This document shows positions 19,074 to 27,922 of a stretch of DNA of 64,000 nucleotides, one piece after another. Source of the stretch: Streptococcus mitis. GTDB taxonomy: Bacteria > Bacillota > Bacilli > Lactobacillales > Streptococcaceae. The position numbers were made by a program, and so were the translations under genes. Location: assembly GCF_001281025.1 (NCBI RefSeq), contig NZ_CP012646.1, positions 401,001 through 465,000 of the forward strand, in the 5' to 3' direction. Every line of letters begins with the position of its first letter. Position 1 is the stretch's first letter. A model generated the notes under the pieces. That model had not been told where the DNA came from. It ran no database searches and saw only the letters and a list, made by a program, of their open reading frames with translations.

Positions 19074-19794
19074 TCTATTGGGCTTTCTAGGGGTCTTGTC
19101 AATCTGGCAGCTAGCAGGTTTTCTTAAACTTCTCCCCAAGTTTATCCTGCCGACACCTCTTGAAATTCTCCAGGCCTTTGTGCGTGATAGAGAATTTCTC
19201 TGGCACCATAGCTGGGCGACCTTGAGAGTGGCTTTGCTGGGGTTGGTTCTAGGAGTCTTGATTGCCTGTCTCATGGCTGTGCTCATGGACAGTTTGACTT
19301 GGCTTAACGATCTGATTTACCCTATGATGGTGGTTGTTCAGACCATTCCGACCATTGCCATAGCTCCTATCCTGGTCTTGTGGCTCGGTTATGGGATTTT
19401 GCCCAAGATTGTCTTGATTATCTTAACGACAACCTTTCCTATCATCGTCAGCATTTTGGACGGTTTTAGGCATTGTGACAAGGATATGCTGACCTTGTTT
19501 AGTCTGATGCGGGCCAAACCTTGGCAAATCCTGTGGCATTTTAAAATCCCAGTCAGCCTACCTTACTTTTATGCAGGTCTGAGGGTCAGTGTCTCCTACG
19601 CCTTCATCACAACAGTGGTATCTGAGTGGCTGGGAGGCTTTGAGGGTCTTGGTGTTTATATGATTCAGTCCAAGAAACTGTTTCAGTATGATACCATGTT
19701 TGCTATTATTATTCTGGTATCGATTATCAGCCTTCTTGGTATGAAACTGGTTGATGTCAGTGAAAAATATGTTATTAAATGGAAACGTTCGTAG
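19036..19794 (+). CDS. thiX: ABC transporter permease for a thiamine precursor (ThiX-like)
   Basis: 252-residue binding-protein-dependent permease of the SsuC/TauC/ThiX type with about six membrane helices and the EAA-like loop around residues 155-175 (the helices PWQILWHFKIPVSLPYF precede it). The start at ATG 19036 follows a GTAGGAG site inside the preceding gene; a TTG lies one codon earlier. With the THI5-like binding protein and the ATPase downstream it most likely imports hydroxymethylpyrimidine or a related thiamine precursor. Confidence 0.85.
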   Translation: MRNLKSILRRHISLLGFLGVLSIWQLAGFLKLLPKFILPTPLEILQAFVRDREFLWHHSWATLRVALLGLVLGVLIACLMAVLMDSLTWLNDLIYPMMVVVQTIPTIAIAPILVLWLGYGILPKIVLIILTTTFPIIVSILDGFRHCDKDMLTLFSLMRAKPWQILWHFKIPVSLPYFYAGLRVSVSYAFITTVVSEWLGGFEGLGVYMIQSKKLFQYDTMFAIIILVSIISLLGMKLVDVSEKYVIKWKRS

Positions 19795-19832
19795 AATAAG
19801 AATGTTTCTGAAAAAGAAAAGAGGAAATCAAA

Positions 19833-20840
19833 ATGAAAAAAACATGGAAAGTGTTTTTAACTGTTTTAACAGCTCTTGTAGCTGTTGTGCTTGTGGCCTG
19901 TGGTCAAGGAACTGCTTCTAAAGACAACAAAGAGGCAGAACTTAAGAAGATTGACTTTATCCTAGACTGGACACCAAATACTAACCACACAGGGCTTTAT
20001 GTTGCCAAGGAAAAAGGTTATTTCAAAGAAGCTGGAGTGGATGTTGATTTGAAATTGCCACCAGAAGAAAGTTCTTCTGACTTGGTTATTAACGGTAAGG
20101 CACCATTTGCAGTCTATTTCCAAGACTATATGGCTAAAAAATTGGAAAAAGGAGCAGGAATTACTGCCGTTGCAGCTATTGTAGAACACAATACATCAGG
20201 AATCATTTCTCGTAAATCTGACAATGTAAGCAGTCCAAAAGACTTGGTTGGTAAGAAATACGGAACTTGGAATGACCCAACTGAACTTGCTATGTTGAAA
20301 ACTTTGGTAGAATCTCAAGGTGGAGATTTTGAGAAGGTTGAAAAAGTACCAAATAACGACTCAAACTCTATCACACCGATTGCTAATGGAGTCTTTGACA
20401 CTGCTTGGATCTACTACGGTTGGGATGGTATCCTTGCTAAATCTCAAGGTGTAGAGGCTAACTTCATGTACTTGAAAGACTACGTCAAGGAGTTTGACTA
20501 CTACTCACCAGTTATCATCGCAAACAACGACTACCTTAAAGACAATAAAGAAGAAGCTCGTAAAGTCATCCAAGCTATCAAAAAAGGCTACCAATATGCC
20601 ATGGAGCATCCAGAAGAAGCAGCTGATATCCTCATCAAAAATGCACCTGAACTCAAGGAAAAACGTGACTTTGTCATCGAATCTCAAAAATACTTGTCAA
20701 AAGAATACGCAAGCGACAAGGAAAAATGGGGGCAATTTGATGCAGCTCGCTGGAATGCCTTCTACAAATGGGATAAAGAAAATGGTATCCTTAAAGAAGA
20801 CTTGACAGACAAAGGCTTCACCAACGAATTTGTGAAATAA
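19833..20840 (+). CDS. thiY: NMT1/THI5-like substrate-binding lipoprotein (ThiY-like)
   Basis: 335-residue lipoprotein with lipobox LVAC and lipidated Cys23. The mature part matches the NMT1/THI5-like periplasmic-binding fold, with the early DWTPNTNHTGLYVAK segment characteristic of HMP and formyl-aminopyrimidine binding proteins. It delivers the pyrimidine ligand to the ThiX permease. The TPP riboswitch upstream supports a thiamine-pathway substrate. Its stop shares a base with the ATPase start. Confidence 0.9.
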   Translation: MKKTWKVFLTVLTALVAVVLVACGQGTASKDNKEAELKKIDFILDWTPNTNHTGLYVAKEKGYFKEAGVDVDLKLPPEESSSDLVINGKAPFAVYFQDYMAKKLEKGAGITAVAAIVEHNTSGIISRKSDNVSSPKDLVGKKYGTWNDPTELAMLKTLVESQGGDFEKVEKVPNNDSNSITPIANGVFDTAWIYYGWDGILAKSQGVEANFMYLKDYVKEFDYYSPVIIANNDYLKDNKEEARKVIQAIKKGYQYAMEHPEEAADILIKNAPELKEKRDFVIESQKYLSKEYASDKEKWGQFDAARWNAFYKWDKENGILKEDLTDKGFTNEFVK

Positions 20841-21568
20841 TGACAGAAATTAGACTAGAACACGTCAGTTATGCCTATGGTCAGGAGAGGATTTTAGAGG
20901 ACATTAACTTGCAGGTGACTTCAGGAGAAGTGGTTTCTATCTTAGGCCCAAGTGGTGTTGGTAAGACTACGCTTTTCAACTTAATTGCGGGGATTTTAGA
21001 AATTCAGTCAGGGAGAATTGTCCTTGATGGTGAAGAAAATCCCAAGGGGCGCGTGAGTTATATGTTGCAAAAGGATCTGCTCTTGGAACACAAGACGGTG
21101 CTTGGTAATATCATTCTGCCCCTCTTGATTCAAAAGGTGGATAAGGCAGAAGCTATTGCTCGCGCAGATGAAATTCTTGCGACCTTCCAGTTGACAGCTG
21201 TAAGAGATAAATACCCTCATGAACTCAGTGGTGGGATGCGCCAGCGTGTAGCCTTGCTCCGAACCTACCTTTTCGGGCACAAACTCTTTCTCTTAGACGA
21301 GGCCTTCAGCGCCTTGGATGAGATGACCAAGATGGAACTCCACGTTTGGTATCTTGAGATTCACAAGCAGTTGCAGTTAACAACCTTGATCATCACGCAT
21401 AGTATCGAGGAGGCCCTCAGTCTCAGCGATCGCATCTATATCTTGAAAAATCGCCCTGGGCAGATTGTTTCAGAAATTAAACTAGATTGGTCTGAAGATG
21501 AGGACAAAGAAGTCCAAAAGATTGCCTATAAACGTCAAATTTTGGTAGAATTAGGCTTAGATAAGTAA
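20840..21568 (+). CDS. thiZ: ABC transporter ATPase for a thiamine precursor (ThiZ-like)
   Basis: 242-residue ATPase. Walker A is GPSGVGKTT at 36-44, the signature is LSGGM around residue 130 (a Q-to-M change at the last position, common in the nitrate/taurine/thiamine subfamily), and Walker B is LFLLDEAFSALD. Translation is coupled to thiY (TAATG). It is the last gene of the four-gene TPP-regulated operon and is followed by a strong terminator. Confidence 0.9.
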   Translation: MTEIRLEHVSYAYGQERILEDINLQVTSGEVVSILGPSGVGKTTLFNLIAGILEIQSGRIVLDGEENPKGRVSYMLQKDLLLEHKTVLGNIILPLLIQKVDKAEAIARADEILATFQLTAVRDKYPHELSGGMRQRVALLRTYLFGHKLFLLDEAFSALDEMTKMELHVWYLEIHKQLQLTTLIITHSIEEALSLSDRIYILKNRPGQIVSEIKLDWSEDEDKEVQKIAYKRQILVELGLDK

Positions 21569-21574
21569 AAAAAT

Positions 21575-21615
21575 AGGGAGTTGGTGAAGATTATCCTTTA
21601 CCAGCGCCCTTTTTC
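21575..21615 (+). terminator. Terminator of the thiamine transport operon
   Basis: Stem GTTGGTGAAG/CTTTACCAGC flanked by GGG/CCC pairing, then TTTTT. Confidence 0.8.
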
Positions 21616-21638
21616 TTTTAAAAATGAGAAAATTTCGG

Positions 21639-21661
21639 TATAATAGTCAAAGATAGTCAAG
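21639..21661 (+). promoter_or_regulatory. ctsR promoter with CtsR operator
   Basis: -10 TATAAT (21639-21644) is followed directly by the tandem heptads AGTCAAA-GAT-AGTCAAG (21645-21661), a near-perfect match to the CtsR box. It implies autoregulation of the ctsR-clpC operon and heat or protein-stress induction. Confidence 0.88.
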
Positions 21662-21686
21662 GTTTAAAGAGAGAGGTGGGTTTGTA

Positions 21687-22145
21687 ATGAGATTTAAAAA
21701 TACATCGGATCATATTGAGGCCTACATCAAGGCGATTTTAGATCAATCTGGAATTGTGGAGTTGCAACGGAGTCAGTTGGCAGATACTTTTCAGGTTGTT
21801 CCTAGTCAGATTAACTATGTGATCAAGACACGCTTTACGGAAAGTAGAGGTTACTTGGTTGAAAGTAAGCGTGGTGGCGGAGGCTACATTCGCATAGGAC
21901 GGATTGAGTTTTCTAGTCATCATGAAATGCTCCGCGATTTGCTTTACTCGATTGGTGAGCGGGTCAGTCAAGAAATTTATGAGGATATTCTGCAGCTTTT
22001 GGTTGAGCAGGAATTGATGACCAAGCAGGAGATGAATTTGCTGGTGGCAGTAGCTTTAGATCGCGTTCTAGGAGAAGAAGCTCCAGTTGTTCGTGCAAAC
22101 ATGCTACGACAGGTCATACAAGAGGTAGATAGAAAAGGGAAGTAA
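21687..22145 (+). CDS. ctsR: Class III stress gene repressor CtsR
   Basis: 152-residue repressor of clp genes. The N-terminal winged HTH (about 1-72) includes the basic-glycine wing KRGGGGYIRI that reads the heptad operator and senses heat in the family. A C-terminal helical domain follows. A GAGAGGTGGG site precedes the ATG. The operator in front of the gene indicates autorepression. Unlike Bacillus, mcsA and mcsB are missing between ctsR and clpC, which is normal in streptococci. Confidence 0.95.
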   Translation: MRFKNTSDHIEAYIKAILDQSGIVELQRSQLADTFQVVPSQINYVIKTRFTESRGYLVESKRGGGGYIRIGRIEFSSHHEMLRDLLYSIGERVSQEIYEDILQLLVEQELMTKQEMNLLVAVALDRVLGEEAPVVRANMLRQVIQEVDRKGK

Positions 22146-22146
22146 G

Positions 22147-24579
22147 ATGAACTATTCAAAAGCATTGAATGAATGTATCGAAAGTGCCTACATGGTGGCT
22201 GGCCATTTTGGAGCTCGTTACCTAGAGTCTTGGCACTTGTTGATTGCCATGTCTAATCACAGTTATAGTGTGGCAGGGGCGACTTTAAATGATTATCCAT
22301 ATGAGATGGACCGTTTAGAAGAGGTCGCTTTGGAACTGACTGAAACGGACTATAGCCAGGATGAAACCTTTACGGAATTGCCGTTTTCTCATCGTTTGCA
22401 GGTCCTTTTTGACGAAGCAGAGTATGTAGCGTCAGTGGTCCATGCTAAGGTGCTAGGGACAGAGCATGTCCTCTATGCGATTTTGCATGATGGCAATGCC
22501 TTGGCGACTCGTATCTTGGAGAGAGCTGGTTTTTCTTATGAAGACAAGAAAGATCAGGTCAAGATTGCTGCCCTACGTCGAAATCTAGAAGAACGAGCAG
22601 GTTGGACTCGTGAAGACCTCAAGGCTCTACGCCAACGCCATCGTACAGTAGCTGACAAGCAAAATTCTATGGCTAATATGATGGGTATGCCCCAGACTCC
22701 GAGCGGAGGTCTCGAGGACTATACGCATGATTTGACAGAGCAAGCGCGTTCTGGCAAGTTAGAACCAGTCATCGGTCGGGACAAGGAAATCTCGCGTATG
22801 ATTCAAATTTTGAGTCGTAAGACCAAGAACAATCCTGTCTTGGTTGGGGATGCTGGTGTCGGGAAAACTGCTCTGGCGCTTGGTCTTGCCCAGCGTATTG
22901 CTAGTGGTGATGTACCTGCGGAAATGGCTAAGATGCGCGTGTTAGAGCTTGATTTGATGAATGTCGTTGCAGGGACACGCTTCCGTGGTGACTTTGAAGA
23001 GCGCATGAATAATATCATCAAGGATATTGAAGAAGATGGCCAAGTAATCCTCTTTATCGATGAACTCCACACCATCATGGGTTCTGGTAGTGGAATTGAC
23101 TCAACTCTGGATGCGGCCAATATCTTGAAACCAGCCTTGGCGCGTGGAACTTTGAGAACGGTTGGTGCGACTACTCAGGAAGAATATCAAAAACATATCG
23201 AAAAAGATGCGGCCCTTTCTCGTCGTTTCGCGAAAGTGACGATTGAAGAGCCAAGTGTTGCAGACAGCATGATCATTTTGCAAGGTTTGAAGGCGACTTA
23301 TGAGAAGCACCATCGTGTGCAAATCACAGATGAAGCGGTTGAAACAGCTGTCAAGATGGCCCATCGTTACTTGACTAGTCGTCACTTGCCAGACTCTGCT
23401 ATCGATCTCTTAGATGAGGCGGCAGCAACAGTGCAAAATAAGGTAAAGCATGTAAAATCAGACGATTCAGGTTTGAGTCCAGCTGACAAGGCCTTAATGG
23501 ATGGTAAGTGGAAACAAGCTACTCAACTAATTGCTAAAGAAGAGGAAGTGCCTGTCTATAAAGACTTGGTGACAGAGTCTGATATTTTGACCACCTTGAG
23601 TCGTTTGTCAGGTATCCCTGTTCAAAAATTGACACAAACAGATGCTAAGAAATACTTGAACTTGGAAACAGAACTCCATAAACGTGTCATCGGTCAAGAT
23701 CAAGCTGTTTCAAGCATTAGCCGTGCCATTCGCCGCAACCAGTCAGGGATTCGCAGTCACAAGCGTCCGATTGGTTCCTTTATGTTCCTAGGGCCTACAG
23801 GTGTCGGTAAGACCGAATTAGCCAAGGCTTTGGCAGAAGTTCTCTTTGATGACGAATCAGCCCTTATCCGCTTTGATATGAGTGAGTATATGGAGAAATT
23901 TGCAGCCAGTCGTCTCAACGGAGCTCCTCCAGGCTATGTGGGTTACGAAGAAGGTGGGGAGCTGACCGAGAAGGTTCGCAACAAACCATACTCTGTTCTC
24001 CTCTTTGACGAGGTAGAGAAGGCCCATCCAGACATCTTTAATGTTCTCTTGCAGGTCTTGGATGATGGTGTCTTGACAGATAGTAAAGGTCGCAAGGTTG
24101 ACTTCTCAAACACCATTATTATCATGACGTCAAACTTGGGTGCGACAGCCCTTCGTGATGATAAAACAGTCGGCTTTGGGGCTAAGGATATTCGTTTTGA
24201 CCAGGAAAATATGGAAAAACGCATGTTTGAAGAGCTGAAAAAGGCTTATAGACCGGAATTCATCAACCGTATTGATGAAAAGGTGGTCTTCCATAGCTTG
24301 TCTAGCGACCATATGCAGGAAGTAGTGAAGATTATGGTTAAACCTTTAGTGGCAAGTTTGGCTGAAAAAGGTATTGACTTGAAATTACAAACTTCAGCAC
24401 TGAAATTGTTGGCAAATCAAGGATATGACCCAGAGATGGGAGCTCGTCCACTTCGCAGAACCCTGCAAACAGAAGTGGAGGATAAGTTGGCAGAACTTCT
24501 TCTCAAGGGAGAATTAGTGGCAGGTAGTACACTTAAGATTGGTGTCAAAGCAGGCCAGTTAAAATTTGATATTGCATAA
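22147..24579 (+). CDS. clpC: AAA+ unfoldase ClpC
   Basis: 810-residue Hsp100 unfoldase that feeds substrates to ClpP. The N-terminal repeat domain spans about 1-150. The first AAA domain has Walker A GDAGVGKT (234-241), and the second has GPTGVGKT (549-556). A short linker region (about 430-480) replaces the M-domain, and a C-terminal D2-small domain ends the protein. It starts two bases after the ctsR stop and is under the CtsR box. It ends with its own terminator. Confidence 0.95.
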   Translation: MNYSKALNECIESAYMVAGHFGARYLESWHLLIAMSNHSYSVAGATLNDYPYEMDRLEEVALELTETDYSQDETFTELPFSHRLQVLFDEAEYVASVVHAKVLGTEHVLYAILHDGNALATRILERAGFSYEDKKDQVKIAALRRNLEERAGWTREDLKALRQRHRTVADKQNSMANMMGMPQTPSGGLEDYTHDLTEQARSGKLEPVIGRDKEISRMIQILSRKTKNNPVLVGDAGVGKTALALGLAQRIASGDVPAEMAKMRVLELDLMNVVAGTRFRGDFEERMNNIIKDIEEDGQVILFIDELHTIMGSGSGIDSTLDAANILKPALARGTLRTVGATTQEEYQKHIEKDAALSRRFAKVTIEEPSVADSMIILQGLKATYEKHHRVQITDEAVETAVKMAHRYLTSRHLPDSAIDLLDEAAATVQNKVKHVKSDDSGLSPADKALMDGKWKQATQLIAKEEEVPVYKDLVTESDILTTLSRLSGIPVQKLTQTDAKKYLNLETELHKRVIGQDQAVSSISRAIRRNQSGIRSHKRPIGSFMFLGPTGVGKTELAKALAEVLFDDESALIRFDMSEYMEKFAASRLNGAPPGYVGYEEGGELTEKVRNKPYSVLLFDEVEKAHPDIFNVLLQVLDDGVLTDSKGRKVDFSNTIIIMTSNLGATALRDDKTVGFGAKDIRFDQENMEKRMFEELKKAYRPEFINRIDEKVVFHSLSSDHMQEVVKIMVKPLVASLAEKGIDLKLQTSALKLLANQGYDPEMGARPLRRTLQTEVEDKLAELLLKGELVAGSTLKIGVKAGQLKFDIA

Positions 24580-24580
24580 A

Positions 24581-24615
24581 AAAGAGAATCAGGAGCAATC
24601 TTGATTCTTTTTTTG
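24581..24615 (+). terminator. Terminator of clpC
   Basis: Stem AGAATCA/TGATTCT with a 10-base loop, followed by a run of T. Confidence 0.8.
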
Positions 24616-24646
24616 CAATCTTTTTATAAAAAATGATAAAAAACTA

Positions 24647-24674
24647 TTGACAAAACAAAAATATAGTTTATAAT
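24647..24674 (+). promoter_or_regulatory. Promoter of the nadR-pnuC-nrtR operon
   Basis: TTGACA (24647-24652), 16-bp spacer and TATAAT (24669-24674) in very A-rich DNA. The repeated ATAGTTTATAAT/ATAGATAATAAA strings around and after the -10 could be the NrtR operator, which I cannot verify. Confidence 0.65.
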
Positions 24675-24741
24675 AAAAACATAGATAATAAAAATATCAA
24701 AAAATATAAAAAGGTGATGCGTTTATGAAAAGAAAACAGCA

Positions 24742-25782
24742 GTGGTATTTGGAACCTTTGCTCCGCTTCATCAAGGCCATATCGATCTGATCCAGCGAGC
24801 GAAACGTCAGTGTGACCAGGTCTGGGTAGTCGTTTCAGGCTACGAGGGAGACCGAGGGGAGCAGGTAGGCTTAACGCTTCAAAAACGATTTCGCTATATC
24901 CGAGAGGCTTTTCGGGATGACGAGTTAACCTCTGTCTGCAAGCTGGATGAGACTAACCTTCCCCGTTATCCTATAGGCTGGCAGGAGTGGTTGGACCAGA
25001 TGTTAGCGGAGATTTCCTATGATGAAACCCAGCAGGAACTCATCTTCTTTGTAGGAGAAGCAGACTATCAGCAAGAATTGTCTAATCGTGGCTTTGAGAC
25101 AGTCTTGCAAGAAAGAAAGTTTGGTATCTCAGCGACTATGATTCGAGAAAATCCAAGCAAATATTGGAAATATATTGCTCAACCCTTCCGACGTCAGTTT
25201 ACAAAGAAAGTGTTGATTATGGGAAGTGCTAGCAATGGGAAGACCACTCTGGCTAAGGATTTGGCTAGGTATTACGATGCACCAGTTAGTTTGGAATACG
25301 CACGTGAGTACCAGATCAAAAACAATGTCCGCGACGATGAATTGACTCCAAAAGATTACTATTATCTCCTGTTGGGGCAGTATGACCAGACCTCTAAGTT
25401 AATTGATAGCAATGCCAATAGGGGACTGGTGATAGCAGACACCAACTCCTTAGTAACCAAGGGCTACTATGATTATTATATGGAGACTGAGGACCAAGGG
25501 GATTTATCAGGAGAGACTTTTGATAATCTCTTTGCCTCAATCTTGGCTAAGGAGAAATGGGACTTGATTCTCTTTGTGCAACCTGTCGGTTCCTATGTCA
25601 ATGACGGATTTAGAGATATGACTATGGCAGAAGACCATATTCGTCATAGTTTTTCCCAGCATTTGGACCAGATGAGAGAGCGATATTTAACCACCATTCC
25701 ACTAGTTTATCTAGCTGAAGATTACCTAGGCAATTATGAAGCAGCAAAAGTGGCTATTGATGCTATTTACCAAGCAGATTAG
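24742..25782 (+). CDS. nadR: NadR-type NMN adenylyltransferase/ribosylnicotinamide kinase (apparent frameshift at the start)
   Basis: Bifunctional NAD salvage enzyme. The NMNAT domain begins with VVFGTFAPLHQGH (nucleotidyltransferase HxGH motif), and the C-terminal ribosylnicotinamide kinase domain begins near residue 150 with the P-loop GSASNGKTT. A ribosome site and ATG at 24725 are followed by AAAAG, which puts that ATG in the wrong frame. One more A would give M-K-K-K-T-A-V-V-F. In the correct frame a TGA at 24715 leaves only GTG 24742 without a ribosome site. This is either a real start-proximal frameshift or a one-base sequence error. Confidence 0.88.
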   Translation: MVFGTFAPLHQGHIDLIQRAKRQCDQVWVVVSGYEGDRGEQVGLTLQKRFRYIREAFRDDELTSVCKLDETNLPRYPIGWQEWLDQMLAEISYDETQQELIFFVGEADYQQELSNRGFETVLQERKFGISATMIRENPSKYWKYIAQPFRRQFTKKVLIMGSASNGKTTLAKDLARYYDAPVSLEYAREYQIKNNVRDDELTPKDYYYLLLGQYDQTSKLIDSNANRGLVIADTNSLVTKGYYDYYMETEDQGDLSGETFDNLFASILAKEKWDLILFVQPVGSYVNDGFRDMTMAEDHIRHSFSQHLDQMRERYLTTIPLVYLAEDYLGNYEAAKVAIDAIYQAD

Positions 25783-25791
25783 GAGAAAAAT

Positions 25792-26571
25792 ATGAAAAAA
25801 CTAACTAAAAAAATCACACAATTTATCGAAAACTTTAAAAATGTCCATGCAGAAGCTCGTAAAATTGGTTTTGCAGGAATCATGCGCTTGCTATGGAAAG
25901 ATCTCTTTGTCGGTCGCAGTCTTTTCCAGTGGTTGTATCTCATTGCCTTGTCAAGTGTTCCCTTGATCTTGGAATTCACGCAAAATACGGAAAGTCATGA
26001 CTGGCTTAGCTTGTTTGCATCTTGGACTGGGATTGTCTGTGTTATCTTGGTGGCAGAAGGTCGTGCAAGCAACTATCTTTTTGGGGCTATTAACTCAGCT
26101 ATCTATTTGGTTTTGGCCATGAATGCGACTTTTTATGGCGAAGTTTTGACGACAGTTTACTTCTTTGTCATGCAGCCGATTGGTCTCTATGCTTGGCTGT
26201 CCAACCGTATCAATGACCAAGGAAAAGTAGAAGAATCTCATTTTGAAGCTAAGAAATTATCTGTGCTTGACTGGCTCAAGTACTTGGCCTTGACTGCTAT
26301 CATTTGGATTGGTATGGGCTTAGCTTACCAAAGTATCCATAGTGCTCGCCCTTTCCGCGATAGTGTTACCGATGCGACCAATGGTGTCGGTCAGCTCTTG
26401 ATGACACGTCTCTACCGTGAGCAATGGATTTTCTGGATTGCAACTAATCTCTTTAGTATTTACCTCTGGTGGGGTGAAAACATCCACATCCAAGGGATGT
26501 ACTGGGTTTACACACTCAATAGTCTAGTAGGTTGGTACCAATGGACCAAGGCAGTTCGTAAGGAGGCATAA
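25792..26571 (+). CDS. pnuC: Nicotinamide riboside transporter PnuC
   Basis: 259-residue membrane protein with about seven hydrophobic helices. Motifs include LWKDLFVGRSLFQW before the first helix, FGAINSAIYLVLA and QPIGLYAWL, all typical of PnuC. It imports nicotinamide riboside by facilitated diffusion, trapped by the kinase domain of NadR encoded just upstream. It lies 9 bp after nadR and one base before nrtR, so the three form one NAD-salvage operon. Confidence 0.93.
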   Translation: MKKLTKKITQFIENFKNVHAEARKIGFAGIMRLLWKDLFVGRSLFQWLYLIALSSVPLILEFTQNTESHDWLSLFASWTGIVCVILVAEGRASNYLFGAINSAIYLVLAMNATFYGEVLTTVYFFVMQPIGLYAWLSNRINDQGKVEESHFEAKKLSVLDWLKYLALTAIIWIGMGLAYQSIHSARPFRDSVTDATNGVGQLLMTRLYREQWIFWIATNLFSIYLWWGENIHIQGMYWVYTLNSLVGWYQWTKAVRKEA

Positions 26572-26572
26572 A

Positions 26573-27346
26573 ATGGCGGACACGATGATTCCAGAAGGGA
26601 TGACAGAGAGAGAATATTTTGAAATCCATGCAAGTCAGGAAGAGTTTTTAGACTGGTACTACAAGCAGGAACTCCCTCAATACGAAAAACCAAGTGTGAC
26701 GGTGGATATGGTAGCCTACTGCTTTGTCGAAGGAAAGATCAAACTCTTATTAATTCGTCGCAAGGCTCATCCATATCAAAATTGTTTAGCGCTAGTTGGA
26801 GGATTTATGGACAAGGGCGAAGATGCTGCGCATGCCTGTCAGCGTGAGGTGAGAGAAGAAGTCAATCTCGATCTTCCTTTGGAAAAAATTGAGCAATTGA
26901 TGACCGTATCGATTCCCGGCCGTGACCCACGGGGCTGGACAGTGACCATTGCCCACTTGGTTTATTTGCCTAGTCGTGCATTAGACCTTGTTCAGGCAGG
27001 AGATGATGCCAAGGATATCGTTTTCGTAGATGTTGATTTTCAGACAGGCAAATGCTATCTAGAGGGAGTGGAGCTGGAGGAGCAAGCCTTCGCTTTTGAT
27101 CATTATGCCATTATCCAAGAATCCATCAAACGAATCCAAGGCCGTCTCGACTGGAATCCGACCTTCCTTTATCTTCTGGAGGAGGAGTTCACTGTCTACG
27201 AAGGAACTGAACTGGTCAATCTTATCAACCCCGGTCGTCCAATCGTCAGCAATAACTTTCTCGTAAAATACGGAGAATATGTAGAAGAAGTTGGACTCAA
27301 ACGAGTGCCTAAAAAGAAACCAAGAAAAACCTATCGATTGAAATAA
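26573..27346 (+). CDS. nrtR: NrtR-type Nudix transcriptional regulator of NAD metabolism
   Basis: 257 residues: a Nudix domain (about 40-170) followed by a winged-helix region (about 175-245), the NrtR layout. The Nudix box starts at GGFMDKGED (76-84) and continues R91-E-V-R-E-E-V-N98-L, where Asn replaces the usual Gly. In NrtR the Nudix domain senses ADP-ribose rather than hydrolysing it, so the change fits a sensor. Position after nadR and pnuC supports autoregulation of the operon. A plain ADP-ribose pyrophosphatase is the alternative. Confidence 0.8.
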   Translation: MADTMIPEGMTEREYFEIHASQEEFLDWYYKQELPQYEKPSVTVDMVAYCFVEGKIKLLLIRRKAHPYQNCLALVGGFMDKGEDAAHACQREVREEVNLDLPLEKIEQLMTVSIPGRDPRGWTVTIAHLVYLPSRALDLVQAGDDAKDIVFVDVDFQTGKCYLEGVELEEQAFAFDHYAIIQESIKRIQGRLDWNPTFLYLLEEEFTVYEGTELVNLINPGRPIVSNNFLVKYGEYVEEVGLKRVPKKKPRKTYRLK

Positions 27347-27377
27347 AGAGGTCGGGAACTTTTCCCGACCTCTTTAT
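27345..27377. terminator. Bidirectional terminator between nrtR and the 76-aa membrane gene
   Basis: Strong stem GAGGTCGGGAA/TTCCCGACCTC with T-rich flanks on both strands, placed between convergent genes. Confidence 0.85.
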
Positions 27378-27413
27378 TTGCCTTTATTAGTTTGATTTGC
27401 TGTTGCGACTGTT

Positions 27414-27644
27414 TTAGGGATGGCCATCTTTCTTAGAATTGCTCAACATGTGAGTAAAGAAGTCTTTGTATCGATACTTGAGATAGTTCTCATGTAAAAA
27501 TAACAAGGCGATATAAACAATCAAAAAGATTGTAGTCAGATAAAACACATCAAATGCAGTTTGCGCATAGTAAGCGGCTGATTGATAAGAGCCAATTGCT
27601 CCCAAAATCAACCAAGGAAGATACTTATAATACTTATTTAGCAT
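27414..27644 (-). CDS. Small two-helix membrane protein, unknown
   Basis: 76 residues with two hydrophobic segments (about 8-28 and 33-50) and a charged C-terminal tail. It has all the signs of a real gene: a strong AGGAGGTG ribosome site before the ATG, a well-spaced promoter, and a shared terminator. I do not recognise the family. The inverted repeat over its -35 suggests specific regulation. Confidence 0.7.
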   Translation of the reverse strand: MLNKYYKYLPWLILGAIGSYQSAAYYAQTAFDVFYLTTIFLIVYIALLFLHENYLKYRYKDFFTHMLSNSKKDGHP

Positions 27645-27677
27645 AAGAGTGCACCTCCTATATTCTATTTCAATGTT

Positions 27678-27706
27678 ATTATATTCCTTTGCACTTAAAG
27701 GTGCAA
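27678..27706 (-). promoter_or_regulatory. Promoter of the 76-aa membrane gene with overlapping inverted repeat
   Basis: On the minus strand, -35 TTGCAC (27701-27706), 17-bp spacer and TATAAT (27678-27683). The -35 is one arm of the perfect repeat TTGCAC-N6-GTGCAA (27689-27706), a likely operator. Confidence 0.75.
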
Positions 27707-27767
27707 GCGATTACACAAAAATAAATTCAAATTTTTAATAGGAAAATCTCCTGCTTTTCCGTTTTAT

Positions 27768-27775
27768 TACGAATA
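27768..27775 (+). promoter_or_regulatory. Consensus combox (SigX promoter) without a known competence gene
   Basis: Exact TACGAATA in an intergenic region, preceded by TTTTAT and followed 10 bp later by an AGGAGGAG ribosome site. A perfect chance match is possible in a window this long, but the site has a combox-like T-rich upstream flank and sits in the right place. Confidence 0.55.
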
Positions 27776-27793
27776 GAAGAGTAGGAGGAGTAA

Positions 27794-27826
27794 ATGTATC
27801 TAAAGTATTTAAGATTTTTAAAATAG
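27794..27826 (+). CDS. Ten-codon ORF behind a combox and strong ribosome site
   Basis: The frame encodes only MYLKYLRFLK then TAG, with AGGAGGAG just upstream and a combox 18 bp before the ATG. It could be a leader peptide, a small basic peptide, or the stub of a lost competence gene. The lipoprotein gene starts 96 bp downstream, so read-through could add a competence-induced transcript for it. Translation is unproven. Confidence 0.35.
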   Translation: MYLKYLRFLK

Positions 27827-27839
27827 TTTAGATAAATTG

Positions 27840-27868
27840 TTGACATATTTAAATCCCAGTGTTACAAT
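27840..27868 (+). promoter_or_regulatory. Promoter of the lipoprotein gene
   Basis: TTGACA (27840-27845), 17-bp spacer and TACAAT (27863-27868). Confidence 0.8.
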
Positions 27869-27922
27869 TATATTACAAAAAGATTTCTTTATATTTCTAA
27901 AACATTACAAAGGAGTAGAAAA

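Noticed and set aside
24616..24724. NAD+-II (pnuC) riboswitch upstream of the NAD operon
   Set aside because: The region is nearly all A/T without the stems expected, and regulation by the encoded NrtR is a better explanation.
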